Below are positions 1 through 7,000 of a stretch of 7,103 nt of DNA, in pieces. This DNA comes from Kiritimatiellia bacterium (lineage in GTDB: Bacteria > Verrucomicrobiota > Kiritimatiellia > SLAD01), in contig SKXR01000273.1 in assembly GCA_007128275.1 (NCBI GenBank), positions 1 to 7,103 on the forward strand, written 5' to 3'. The translations under genes were made by a program, and so were the position numbers. The notes beneath the pieces are model-generated. The model worked only from the letters and a program-made list of their open reading frames with translations. It was not told where the DNA came from and ran no database searches. Each line of letters starts with the position of its first letter. Within the stretch, counting starts at the first letter, position 1.

Positions 1-467
1 ATCTCGTCATTCACCACGTGCGAGACCGAGGAGATGCTGACGGGCGGATTCTCGGTCTCCTGAACAATCATAACCCCCTGCTGCCCGTAATTCACGTTGT
101 TCATGGCAAACGTGTAATGGTGGCCGGGACTGGCGGAGATCGAGCTGTCTTCCCCTCCCGTAAAAGCTCCTACAATTGTGGCCAAAGGCACCTCGCCGTC
201 CTGGGTCCACTTGTAGCTCCAATCGCTGGACGCCAAAAGGAAATCATTACCGCCCCATTCGTGCGGCACGGTCACCCGCCAGACGTTGAGATCCAGCGCC
301 ATGGCATCATAGCCCCAGCTATTCCATTGGCCCCGATATCCGCGCGGATCCTGCGCGTTGGTCGTGGCCGCGAAGGCAAAAACGACGAAGGCGATCATGA
401 ACAAGACGGGGCGAAGCGCCCTAGCGGAATAAGGCCTCAGCCCGTCAATGATTTTGTGTGAAAACAT
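1..467 (-). CDS. Secreted protein with N-terminal carbohydrate-binding-like module (partial, C-terminus off the left edge)
   Basis: An open frame runs from ATG at 467 to the left edge without a stop (155 complete codons). The start is supported by AAGGA at 475-479, 7 nt upstream. The N-terminus is a Sec-type signal peptide: basic residues up to about 19, a hydrophobic core PVLFMIAFVVFAFAA, then a likely cleavage site TNA|QD near residue 39. The mature part begins YRGQWNSWGYDAMALDLNVW, followed by WRVTVP, NDFLLASSDWSYKW and a Tyr/Phe-rich stretch. The order G-x-W-N-x-W-G / M / W-x-V-T-V / DW resembles starch-binding or E-set beta-sandwich modules of exported glycan-active or surface proteins; this assignment is by pattern only. 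A second segment (PPVSISSVSHVV) may start another beta domain. The enzymatic or structural function lies outside the window. It is divergent from the epimerase gene. Confidence is high that the frame is coding and moderate for the domain type. Confidence 0.72.
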   Translation of the reverse strand, partial: MFSHKIIDGLRPYSARALRPVLFMIAFVVFAFAATTNAQDPRGYRGQWNSWGYDAMALDLNVWRVTVPHEWGGNDFLLASSDWSYKWTQDGEVPLATIVGAFTGGEDSSISASPGHHYTFAMNNVNYGQQGVMIVQETENPPVSISSVSHVVNDE

Positions 468-550
468 CGGCAGTTCCTTACGTTCAATTACTACGTGGAT
501 CGGTAATAGATACCCCCTCAAGAGCAAATAGTAAAACGATTAACCCGCCT

Positions 551-580
551 TTGACAAGAAGGAAGGACAGGAATTATCTC
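551..580 (+). promoter_or_regulatory. Possible sigma70-type promoter for the epimerase/TRAP run
   Basis: A perfect -35 box TTGACA lies at 551-556. The best -10 candidate is TATCTC at 575-580 (18-nt spacer), matching only the first three consensus positions. It would give a leader of about 115-120 nt before the ATG at 705. It sits in the 237-nt divergent region (468-704). The rest of that region shows no gene I can support, only a pyrimidine-rich stretch around 612-655. No convincing promoter could be picked for the leftward gene. Confidence 0.3.
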
Positions 581-704
581 TAAGAGTGACCCTGAATAAG
601 TGAAATCCGCCTCCTTCCCATGGCCATTCCCCTTCTTTTTCCTTCCCTCCCAGAGCCATACGCGTTTATCTTGGAGCCCACTAGCAGAGGAGCAAGGGAA
701 TTCT

Positions 705-1643
705 ATGAGTCGTTGTATTGTCACTGGCGCAGCCGGGTTTATCGGATCGCACCTCAGCGAGGCGCTGATTGCGCGTGGACATGATGTGATCGGGATTGAT
801 GCGTTCATCCCCTATTATCCCCGCTCGTTTAAGGAGAACAACCTGAGCGGGTTGCGGAAGGAAAAGGCGTTTACGTTCCACGAGATCGATTTGCGCAGCG
901 CGGCCTTGCACGACCTCGTGCGCGGCGCGGATGTCGTTTTTCATCTGGCCGCAATGGCCGGATTGATGAAAAGCTGGAGTGATTTCCAGTCCTACTCCTC
1001 CTGCAACGCCGAAGGCACCCAACGACTTCTGGATGCCGCACGGGACGAATCCATACCCCATTTCATCTATGTCTCCACGTCCAGCGTCTACGGTAAGGAA
1101 GCCACCGGCCCGGAAGATTCGCTCCTCGCGCCGTTTTCCCCGTACGGCATCACCAAACTGGCCGGCGAACAGTTGTGCCGCGCCTACGAAGCCAACTTTG
1201 GGTTGCCCATCACCATCCTCCGCTATTTCTCCGTGTACGGCCCACGGCAACGACCGGACATGGCGTACCACATCCTGATCCGCTCCCTCCTTCAAGGCGA
1301 ACCGTTCACCCTGTTCGGCGACGGGGAGCAAACGCGCAGCAACACGTTCTGTGCGGACGGCGTGCAGGCCACCCTGCTCGCTTTCGAGAAACGCGAACAG
1401 GCATTGGGCGAAGTCTTCAACGTCGGCGGCGGCGAAATCGTGTCCCTGAACACGGTACGCGCCATGCTGGAAGAACTCATCGGGCGCAAGATCCAAGTCG
1501 ACCGGAAACCCGCCCGGCCCGGCGACCAGAAACACACCTCGGCTCACATCGAGAAGATCAAGGGCAAGCTCGGCTACAATCCGGCCACGAGCGTCTACGA
1601 TGGGTTGAAGGCCCAGATCGAATGGCAGAAACAACTGGCCTGA
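705..1643 (+). CDS. NAD-dependent epimerase/dehydratase (extended SDR, sugar-nucleotide epimerase type)
   Basis: A 312-residue protein of the extended short-chain dehydrogenase family, most like UDP-glucose/UDP-glucuronate 4-epimerases, which act on nucleotide sugars in the cytoplasm using tightly bound NAD. Visible motifs: Rossmann loop GAAGFIG (8-14), acidic D32 ending beta-2, HLAAMAG (80-86), S-T-S-S-V-Y-G (124-130) with the catalytic Ser/Thr, YGITK (147-151) with the catalytic Tyr-Lys pair, RYFSVYGPRQRPDMA (173-187) for substrate binding, and RPGDQ (271-275). Length is typical. The usual GDGxQTRDF segment here reads GDGEQTRSNTF (205-215), so the substrate may differ from the standard ones. 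The start at 705 is chosen because the Rossmann fold begins at once (MSRCIVTGAAG) and AGAGGAG lies at 686-692. An upstream in-frame ATG at 600 would add 35 low-complexity residues and is unlikely. It is followed 10 nt later by dctQ. The exact substrate cannot be read from sequence. Confidence 0.9.
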   Translation: MSRCIVTGAAGFIGSHLSEALIARGHDVIGIDAFIPYYPRSFKENNLSGLRKEKAFTFHEIDLRSAALHDLVRGADVVFHLAAMAGLMKSWSDFQSYSSCNAEGTQRLLDAARDESIPHFIYVSTSSVYGKEATGPEDSLLAPFSPYGITKLAGEQLCRAYEANFGLPITILRYFSVYGPRQRPDMAYHILIRSLLQGEPFTLFGDGEQTRSNTFCADGVQATLLAFEKREQALGEVFNVGGGEIVSLNTVRAMLEELIGRKIQVDRKPARPGDQKHTSAHIEKIKGKLGYNPATSVYDGLKAQIEWQKQLA

Positions 1644-1653
1644 CCCTCTTCCC

Positions 1654-2210
1654 ATGCAGAAGCTGTTGACCATCGCTTCCTGGATCGACCGCCTCAACGA
1701 ACGAGTCGGACGCTTGGCCTGCTGGCTCACCCTGCTGATGATCCTGATCGGCTCGTACAACGCCATCGCCCGATATGTCGGACGATATTGGGGCATCAGC
1801 CTCACTTCAAACGCGTTCCTGGAAATGCAATGGTATCTGTTCAGCGCCGTGTTCCTGCTCGGGGCCGCCTATACATTGCGCCATAACGCCCATGTCCGTG
1901 TGGATGTCCTGTTCGGCAGACTCAGCCCGCGCATACAGGCATGGATCGAACTCGTGGGCACGATGGCCTTCTTGGTTCCGTTCTGCATCGTCATGTTGTG
2001 GGTATCCTGGGCCCCGGTGCGAAACTCATGGTCGATCCTTGAAATGTCGCCCGATCCGGGCGGCCTGCCCCGGTACCCGATCAAATCGCTCATCCCCATC
2101 GCCTTCTTCCTGTTGTTACTGCAAGGGATCTCGGACGGCATCAAGCAATGGGCGCTGCTGAAAGGCCTGATCCGGAAGTCGATGGACGAATATCATCCGG
2201 GAGAGACCTG

Positions 2211-2211
<1 letters not shown>
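1654..2211 (+). CDS. dctQ: TRAP transporter small permease subunit (DctQ family, mannitol/chloroaromatic-type)
   Basis: A 185-residue integral membrane protein matching the TRAP small (Q) subunit, which pairs with the large M subunit in Na+- or H+-driven uptake of organic acids delivered by a periplasmic binding protein. Four hydrophobic segments are visible at about 20-38, 60-76, 97-118 and 144-160. Family-like motifs include the Arg-Tyr after helix 1 (40-41), EMQW (57-60), HVRVDV (80-85) and EMSPDPGGLPRYPIK (130-144). The last is characteristic of the FcbT2-like (mannitol/chloroaromatic compound) branch as I know it. The start ATG lies 10 nt after the epimerase stop and has no clear Shine-Dalgarno sequence, so translation may be coupled to the upstream gene. 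Its stop TGA shares one base with the dctM start. The substrate is unknown, because it is set mainly by the absent P subunit. Confidence 0.9.
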
Positions 2212-3527
<1,316 letters not shown>

Positions 3528-3553
3528 CGGATAGAATCGAGCCAGGCCGGTCA

Positions 3554-3571
3554 TGGCCAAGCCAAAGCGGC
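3554..3571 (+). repeat. 18-bp direct repeat, copy 1
   Basis: TGGCCAAGCCAAAGCGGC is identical to 3789-3806. It is followed by the 10-bp palindrome GCGTCGACGC (3570-3579), and its GCGGC can pair with GCCGC at 3588-3592. Part of the unit recurs inverted at 3671-3687. Confidence 0.75.
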
Positions 3572-3654
3572 GTCGACGCTTCGCTCTGCCGCCGCCGTCC
3601 AAAAGAGACTACAGAGCAGGCGGACTCAAACGGAATGTGGACTGCGGTGGCAGA

Positions 3655-3671
3655 GTCCTCCGCAGGAGGAC
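3655..3671. repeat. Perfect 7-bp stem-loop (GTCCTCC/GGAGGAC, 3-nt loop)
   Basis: GTCCTCC at 3655-3661 pairs with GGAGGAC at 3665-3671 around a GCA loop. There is no T-run after it, so an intrinsic terminator role is not supported. Confidence 0.6.
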
Positions 3672-3687
3672 GGCGACACCGCTTTGG
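3671..3687 (-). repeat. Inverted partial copy of the 3562-3578 repeat unit
   Basis: The reverse complement, CCAAAGCGGTGTCGCCG, matches 3562-3578 (CCAAAGCGGCGTCGACG) at 15 of 17 positions. The pair brackets about 90 nt and could form the outer arms of a larger structure or element. Confidence 0.55.
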
Positions 3688-3692
3688 ATGTA

Positions 3693-3714
3693 CACGCCAT
3701 ACGCGGGAGGCGTG
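3693..3714. repeat. 6-bp stem-loop CACGCC/GGCGTG
   Basis: CACGCC at 3693-3698 pairs with GGCGTG at 3709-3714 around a 10-nt loop. It is one of the closely spaced hairpins of the island and weaker than its neighbours. Confidence 0.45.
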
Positions 3715-3730
3715 CGCAAGAACCCTCCCC

Positions 3731-3749
3731 GCCCCTGCTGCGCAGGGGC
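3731..3749. repeat. 8-bp GC stem-loop GCCCCTGC/GCAGGGGC
   Basis: The arms at 3731-3738 and 3742-3749 pair perfectly around a 3-nt loop. It stands 1 nt before a second strong hairpin (3751-3768). This tandem could stall or stop transcription leaving dctM, although no U-tract follows. Confidence 0.6.
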
Positions 3750-3750
3750 A

Positions 3751-3768
3751 CCCCTCCAAAAGGAGGGG
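3751..3768. repeat. 7-bp stem-loop CCCCTCC/GGAGGGG with AAAA loop
   Basis: The arms at 3751-3757 and 3762-3768 pair perfectly. The sequence after the stem is ATAAGAGG rather than a T-run, so it is listed as a repeat hairpin and not as a terminator. Confidence 0.6.
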
Positions 3769-3788
3769 ATAAGAGGTTGGGGGCGTGG

Positions 3789-3806
3789 TGGCCAAGCCAA
3801 AGCGGC
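3789..3806 (+). repeat. 18-bp direct repeat, copy 2
   Basis: Identical to 3554-3571, with the start-to-start distance being 235 bp. The two copies diverge immediately after the 18 bp, and copy 2 leads into the long inverted repeat at 3815-3871. Confidence 0.75.
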
Positions 3807-3814
3807 TCGGCAGA

Positions 3815-3871
3815 AGCCTCGCCCTCCAGGGCGTTGCAGTGATACCTTTCTTTCTTCTGGAGGGCGACGCT
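3815..3871. repeat. 15-bp inverted repeat (14 of 15 paired) with 27-nt loop
   Basis: AGCCTCGCCCTCCAG at 3815-3829 pairs with CTGGAGGGCGACGCT at 3857-3871 with a single mismatch. The loop (3830-3856) is unusually pyrimidine-rich on its 3' side. The structure ends about 70 nt before the L,D-transpeptidase start, so it would lie in that gene's leader if transcription begins upstream. The 3' arm runs into the palindrome at 3869-3880. Confidence 0.65.
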
Positions 3872-3880
3872 CCGCGGAGC
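3869..3880. repeat. 12-bp perfect palindrome GCTCCGCGGAGC
   Basis: It overlaps the 3' arm of the 3815-3871 inverted repeat by three bases, so the two could form competing structures. A site for a dimeric protein is possible but unsupported. Confidence 0.5.
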
Positions 3881-3941
3881 CGGAAGATACAGCAAGGCCA
3901 CTGGACCGTACTCGGCCCGGCAGGAGCGAAAGCTGAAATAG

Positions 3942-4481
3942 ATGCACAAAGGAGTGACACAACATTGGCGGGAAGCCGTGGACCGGGGGATGACCGAAGG
4001 GGCGGTTCTGCTCCTGGCGGATGTCGACGCGCAGCGATTGCACGTCGCGGAAGCGGGAGAGGCCACGCGTGAATTCGCTATCTCGACGAGCGATAAGGGA
4101 TTGAGTGCACGCGCGCATTCACACGGGACCCCGCCCGGGTTCCACCGTGTCATCGAACGCTATGGCAACCACGCTCCCTTGGGCGCCGTATTCGAAAGCC
4201 GGGAGCCGACCGGACGTGTAGTTCCGCCCGCCGACTGGCGAGGGGCGTCTTCGGAAGACCTGATCCTCACGCGGATCCTGCGGCTGGAAGGCCTTGAGCC
4301 GGGAGTCAATCGGGGCGGCGATGTCGACTCCTGCCAACGGTACATCTACCTGCACGGGACAAACCACGAAGACCGGATAGGTCAACCCGCATCGGCTGGT
4401 TGCATCCGGATGCGCAACATGGATATCCGCGACCTGTTCGACCTAACCGAGAACCGTGACACGTGGTGTTGGATCGGCTGA
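3942..4481 (+). CDS. L,D-transpeptidase (YkuD domain), no signal peptide
   Basis: A 179-residue protein with the YkuD catalytic signature: HGT at 138-140 and SAGCIRM at 151-157, giving the nucleophile Cys154 and an upstream His138. Flanking family-like stretches are HGTPPG (61-66), ILTRILRLEGLEPGVNRGG (108-126) and RYIYLHGT (133-140). Such enzymes form or exchange 3-3 peptidoglycan cross-links, or attach proteins to the wall, using a Cys acyl-enzyme. The usual SHGC motif has Ala in place of His (SAGC). No signal peptide or membrane anchor is visible, although the reaction is normally periplasmic, so export or a cytoplasmic role is open. An in-frame TAG directly precedes the ATG at 3942, making it the most upstream possible start. 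The Shine-Dalgarno sequence is poor (AGGAG at 3922-3926, 15 nt away), so Met17 at 3990 is an alternative. Its stop abuts the convergent nspC stop with no gap. Confidence 0.85.
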   Translation: MHKGVTQHWREAVDRGMTEGAVLLLADVDAQRLHVAEAGEATREFAISTSDKGLSARAHSHGTPPGFHRVIERYGNHAPLGAVFESREPTGRVVPPADWRGASSEDLILTRILRLEGLEPGVNRGGDVDSCQRYIYLHGTNHEDRIGQPASAGCIRMRNMDIRDLFDLTENRDTWCWIG

Positions 4482-5615
4482 TCATCCAAGTCGGCTTCGG
4501 TAATCGTCATAGCTGAACCGGCGCACCACGTCGAACGTCCCGTTCCGGCGCCAAATACCGAACGAGGGATGCGGCACCCCGTTGAACATCGTCGTTTTCA
4601 CCATCGTGTAATGCATCATGTCCTCGAACACGATGCGCTGGCCCACGACCGGCTCTTCCTCAAACACGTAGTCCCCGACGACGTCCCCCGCCAGACAGGA
4701 CATGCCGCCCAAACGCCACCCGGATTCGCCCGGCTCCGGATCGCGCGCGCCACGCACGTCGGGTTTGTACGGCATCTCCAGACAGTCGGGCATATGCGCG
4801 GTGAAGGACACATCCAGCATCAACGTGCGCACGCCCCGACGCTCCACGCGATCGATCACCGTGGCCGTCAACACGCCCGTCCGCCAAGCCACCGCCGCGC
4901 CCGGCTCCAGAATCACTTCCACGTCATAGCGTGCCCGGACATCGTGTATCAAACGGATTAACAGGTCCACGTCGTATCCGTCCCGCGTGATCAGGTGTCC
5001 CCCGCCCATATTCAACCAGCGCGCCTGCTTAAGCAGCCCGCCGAACTTGGCTTCCACCACTGCGAGGGTCCGTTCCAGCGCGTCCGCGCCGCATTCGCAG
5101 AGCGTATGAAAATGCAGCCCCTCGATGCCGTCCGGCAAATGCGGCCCCAGCTCGTCGGCCGTCACGCCCAGCCGCGAGCCGATGGACGCCGGATTGTAGA
5201 GGGCCGTCTCGACCTCCGCATGTTCCGGATTGATGCGCAGCGCCGCGCTGACGCCCTGCGGGGGGAGGACCGTCTTGAAATGTTCCCATTGCGACAGCGA
5301 ATTGAACGTGATGTGCGAGGCATGTTGCACGATGTCCCGCATCTCGCCTTCCAGATAGACCGGTGCACAGACATGCACTTCGCCTTCGAACGTTTCACGC
5401 GCCAATTGCGCTTCGTACAGCGAACTGGCCGTACACCCCGGCAGGTATTCGCGCACCAAGTCAAACGCATGAAAGAACGCAAATCCTTTGAGCGCCAGAA
5501 TAATCTTCGCGCCGGTCTCTTCCTGCACCCGCCTCAACAGTGCCAGGTTCGTCTGAAGACGTGCTTCATCCAATACGAAACACGGCGACGGAATTTGGGA
5601 TAGGTTCATACTCAT
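4482..5615 (-). CDS. nspC: Carboxynorspermidine/carboxyspermidine decarboxylase
   Basis: A 377-residue PLP enzyme of the alanine racemase-fold (fold III) decarboxylases, related to diaminopimelate decarboxylase. It removes CO2 from carboxyspermidine or carboxynorspermidine to give spermidine or norspermidine in the cytoplasm. Motifs: IPSPCFVLDE (8-17), PLP lysine K43 in ALKGFA, FHTLCECGAD (169-178), LNMGGGH (201-207) contacting the PLP phosphate, EPGAAVAW (237-244), catalytic-type Cys307 in GMSCLAGD (304-311), and HYTMVKTTMFNG (335-346) near the C-terminus. Length is typical. It follows the partner dehydrogenase in the same orientation as the second operon gene. ATG at 5615 is preferred because the conserved N-terminus begins right after it; 5609 is also possible. 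An in-frame ATG at 5654, overlapping the upstream stop (ATGA), would add 13 residues. Longer in-frame extensions lie inside the upstream gene and are rejected. Whether the substrate is the C7 or C8 form cannot be read here. Confidence 0.95.
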   Translation of the reverse strand: MSMNLSQIPSPCFVLDEARLQTNLALLRRVQEETGAKIILALKGFAFFHAFDLVREYLPGCTASSLYEAQLARETFEGEVHVCAPVYLEGEMRDIVQHASHITFNSLSQWEHFKTVLPPQGVSAALRINPEHAEVETALYNPASIGSRLGVTADELGPHLPDGIEGLHFHTLCECGADALERTLAVVEAKFGGLLKQARWLNMGGGHLITRDGYDVDLLIRLIHDVRARYDVEVILEPGAAVAWRTGVLTATVIDRVERRGVRTLMLDVSFTAHMPDCLEMPYKPDVRGARDPEPGESGWRLGGMSCLAGDVVGDYVFEEEPVVGQRIVFEDMMHYTMVKTTMFNGVPHPSFGIWRRNGTFDVVRRFSYDDYRSRLG

Positions 5616-5642
5616 GGGGCATACCGCGCGACGCTGTGTCCG

Positions 5643-5651
5643 CACCTCCTT
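5643..5651 (-). promoter_or_regulatory. Perfect Shine-Dalgarno AAGGAGGTG in the dehydrogenase-nspC junction
   Basis: AAGGAGGTG begins immediately within the upstream stop region, but the preferred nspC ATG (5615) is 28 nt beyond it and no in-frame start lies at normal spacing. A possible stem, GTGCG (5645-5641) with CGCGC (5630-5626) including one G-U pair, could shorten the distance or partly mask the site. Confidence 0.6.
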
Positions 5652-6862
5652 CATGCGAATTCGTGCGGCAAAGAGATATCCACTTCCTCGTGCCACGGTA
5701 GCCCGCACCGGTTCAGCGCGTCCATGAACGGATCGGGATCGAACTCTTCGACGTTGAACACGCCCGGCTTCATCCACTGCCCGGTAAGCATCAATTGCGC
5801 GCCGATCATGGCCGGCACGCCTGTGGTATAGGACACGGCCTGCGCGCCGACTTCGCTGTACGTCTGCGCATGATCGCAATTGTTATAGATATAGGCGGTC
5901 TTCTCTTTTCCGTCCTTCACCCCTTGGATCTGGCAGCCGATGGAGGTCTGGCCCTTGTAGTTCACGCCCAGCGACGACGGTTCCGGCAGGACGGCTTTCA
6001 GGAATTGCAGCGGGACAATGTTCACTCCCTCATAGCGCACGGGATCAATGCGTGTCATGCCTACGTTTTGCAGGACGTCGAGGTGCTTGATGTACTCCTC
6101 GGAAAACGTCATCCAGAAACGCGCCCGTCGCAGTGTCGGGAAATTCTTTACGAGGGATTCCAACTCTTCATGGTACAGGAGATAAGATTCCCGGGCGCCA
6201 ATGCCTGGATAGTCGATGGGCTTGTGCACGGACAACGGTTCGACCTCGTGCCATTGTCCCTTCTCCCAGTACCGGCCTTTCTGCGTGATCTCGCGGATAT
6301 TGATCTCGGGATTGAAGTTTGTGGCAAACGCCTGACCATGATCCCCCGCATTGCAGTCCACGATGTCCAGATAATGCATCTCATCGAAATGATGTTTCGC
6401 CGCGTGCGCCGTAAACACCCCCGTGACGCCGGGATCAAAGCCGCAGCCGAGCAACGCCATCAAACCCGCCTTTCTAAACCGGTCCCGATACGCCCATTGC
6501 CACGAATATTCGAACTTCGCCTCATCGATCGGTTCGTAGTTCGCCGTATCCAGATAGTGTACGCCGGTTTCCAGACAGGCGTCCATGATGGTCAGATCCT
6601 GGTACGGGAGCGCGACATGGATGATCAGTTCCGGTCGGTAATCCTTGATCAGGCGCACAAGCTCGGGAACCTGATCCGCGTCCACATGGGCCGTCGCGAT
6701 ATCGATACCCTGCCGCTCCTTCACCGCTTTGGCGATGGCGTCGCATTTCGATTTCGTGCGACTCGCCAGCAGAATATCCGTAAAAACCTCCGGGACGGCT
6801 GCGCACTTGTGCGCCACCACATGGCCGACTCCGCCGGCCCCAATGATCAGTGTTCTAGACAT
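5651..6862 (-). CDS. Carboxy(nor)spermidine dehydrogenase (saccharopine dehydrogenase-like)
   Basis: A 403-residue enzyme of the saccharopine dehydrogenase/LYS9 superfamily, in the branch that reductively condenses putrescine or diaminopropane with L-aspartate semialdehyde using NAD(P)H, giving carboxyspermidine or carboxynorspermidine. Motifs: N-terminal Rossmann loop IIGAGGVG (6-13), SRT (34-36) after beta-2 where the cofactor ribose/phosphate binds, HVALPYQD (82-89), YLDTANYEP (103-111), GCGFDPGVT (139-147), NFNPEINIRE (182-191) and HKPIDYPG (213-220). Length matches the family. The adjacent nspC is the next enzyme of the pathway and strongly supports this role over lysine metabolism. The ATG at 6862 is chosen because GGAGGT at 6869-6874 sits 6 nt upstream; a TTG at 6865 would be too close. 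It is the first gene of a two-gene operon. Its stop overlaps an in-frame nspC ATG at 5654. Confidence 0.95.
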   Translation of the reverse strand: MSRTLIIGAGGVGHVVAHKCAAVPEVFTDILLASRTKSKCDAIAKAVKERQGIDIATAHVDADQVPELVRLIKDYRPELIIHVALPYQDLTIMDACLETGVHYLDTANYEPIDEAKFEYSWQWAYRDRFRKAGLMALLGCGFDPGVTGVFTAHAAKHHFDEMHYLDIVDCNAGDHGQAFATNFNPEINIREITQKGRYWEKGQWHEVEPLSVHKPIDYPGIGARESYLLYHEELESLVKNFPTLRRARFWMTFSEEYIKHLDVLQNVGMTRIDPVRYEGVNIVPLQFLKAVLPEPSSLGVNYKGQTSIGCQIQGVKDGKEKTAYIYNNCDHAQTYSEVGAQAVSYTTGVPAMIGAQLMLTGQWMKPGVFNVEEFDPDPFMDALNRCGLPWHEEVDISLPHEFA

Positions 6863-6868
6863 CAAACG

Positions 6869-6874
6869 ACCTCC
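6869..6874 (-). promoter_or_regulatory. Ribosome binding site of the dehydrogenase gene
   Basis: GGAGGT lies 6 nt before ATG 6862, which fixes the start there rather than at the TTG one codon upstream (3 nt spacing). Confidence 0.85.
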
Positions 6875-6904
6875 AGCAAGCGTGTGTCAGGGGAATACGC
6901 AGAC

Positions 6905-6932
6905 AGGGTACCGGACCCCTCAAATAAGTCAA
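6905..6932 (-). promoter_or_regulatory. Candidate promoter of the polyamine operon
   Basis: A -35 box TTGACT (6932-6927, five of six consensus) is followed after 16 nt by TACCCT (6910-6905), a weak -10 with three of six matches. Transcription would start about 35 nt before the ATG. A competing possibility has its -10 (TATAAG) inside the 6971-6988 palindrome. Confidence 0.35.
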
Positions 6933-6970
6933 CATCCAGCGGCGCGCGGAACAGGGTCGATAAAGCGCAT

Positions 6971-6988
6971 AATAGCTTATAAGCTATT
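6971..6988. promoter_or_regulatory. 18-bp perfect palindrome, operator candidate 1
   Basis: AATAGCTTATAAGCTATT is its own reverse complement. With the preceding T it matches 7002-7020 at 18 of 19 positions. It is AT-rich in GC-rich surroundings and contains TATAAG on both strands, a good -10 match. On the minus strand, TTACTC lies 17 nt upstream of that TATAAG. This suits a dimeric repressor site overlapping a promoter, although no regulator gene is visible. Confidence 0.6.
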
Positions 6989-6990
6989 GG

Positions 6991-7000
6991 TCGAATTCGA
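6991..7000. repeat. 10-bp central palindrome TCGAATTCGA
   Basis: A perfect palindrome centred at 6995.5, exactly midway between the centres of the two flanking palindromes (6979.5 and 7011.5), so the whole 52-bp array is symmetric. Confidence 0.55.

Larger units (their letters stand above)
3528..3941. repeat. Hairpin-rich intergenic repeat island (gene-free)
   Basis: This 414-nt stretch separates dctM from the L,D-transpeptidase gene. Open frames exist on both strands but are rich in Arg/Pro/Ala/Gly and overlap one another, and none has a recognisable domain, so I call no gene here. The stretch holds an 18-bp direct repeat (3554-3571 and 3789-3806), an inverted near-copy of part of that unit (3562-3578 against 3671-3687, 15 of 17 matching), and at least six separate stem-loops or palindromes listed individually. 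This architecture resembles REP/BIME-type or MITE-like intergenic repeats. Whether it is repeated elsewhere in the genome cannot be seen from one window. Confidence 0.65.

Noticed and set aside
18..461. 147-codon rightward frame opposite the partial secreted protein
   Set aside because: The leftward frame has a signal peptide, a Shine-Dalgarno sequence and Trp-rich module structure, while the rightward frame has none of these.
600..704. A 35-residue N-terminal extension of the epimerase starting at ATG 600
   Set aside because: It is a Pro/Phe/Ser-rich stretch in a pyrimidine-rich leader, and the Rossmann fold starts immediately after ATG 705, which has its own upstream Shine-Dalgarno-like AGAGGAG.
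681..1805. Long leftward open frame across the epimerase gene
   Set aside because: It is the antisense of a clearly recognised coding region and has no recognisable domain. High GC makes such shadow frames common.
3731..3768. Tandem GC hairpins as a Rho-independent terminator for dctM
   Set aside because: Neither stem is followed by a T-run and they lie over 200 nt past the dctM stop, so I kept them as repeats only.
3554..3806. CRISPR array
   Set aside because: There are only two identical short copies 235 bp apart, with no regular spacer pattern and no cas gene in the window.
3553..3936. 127-codon rightward frame inside the island
   Set aside because: It consists of translated repeat units with Arg/Pro-rich composition and no recognised fold.
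5795..6982. 395-codon rightward frame opposite the dehydrogenase gene
   Set aside because: It is antisense to a confidently identified enzyme and contains no family motif.
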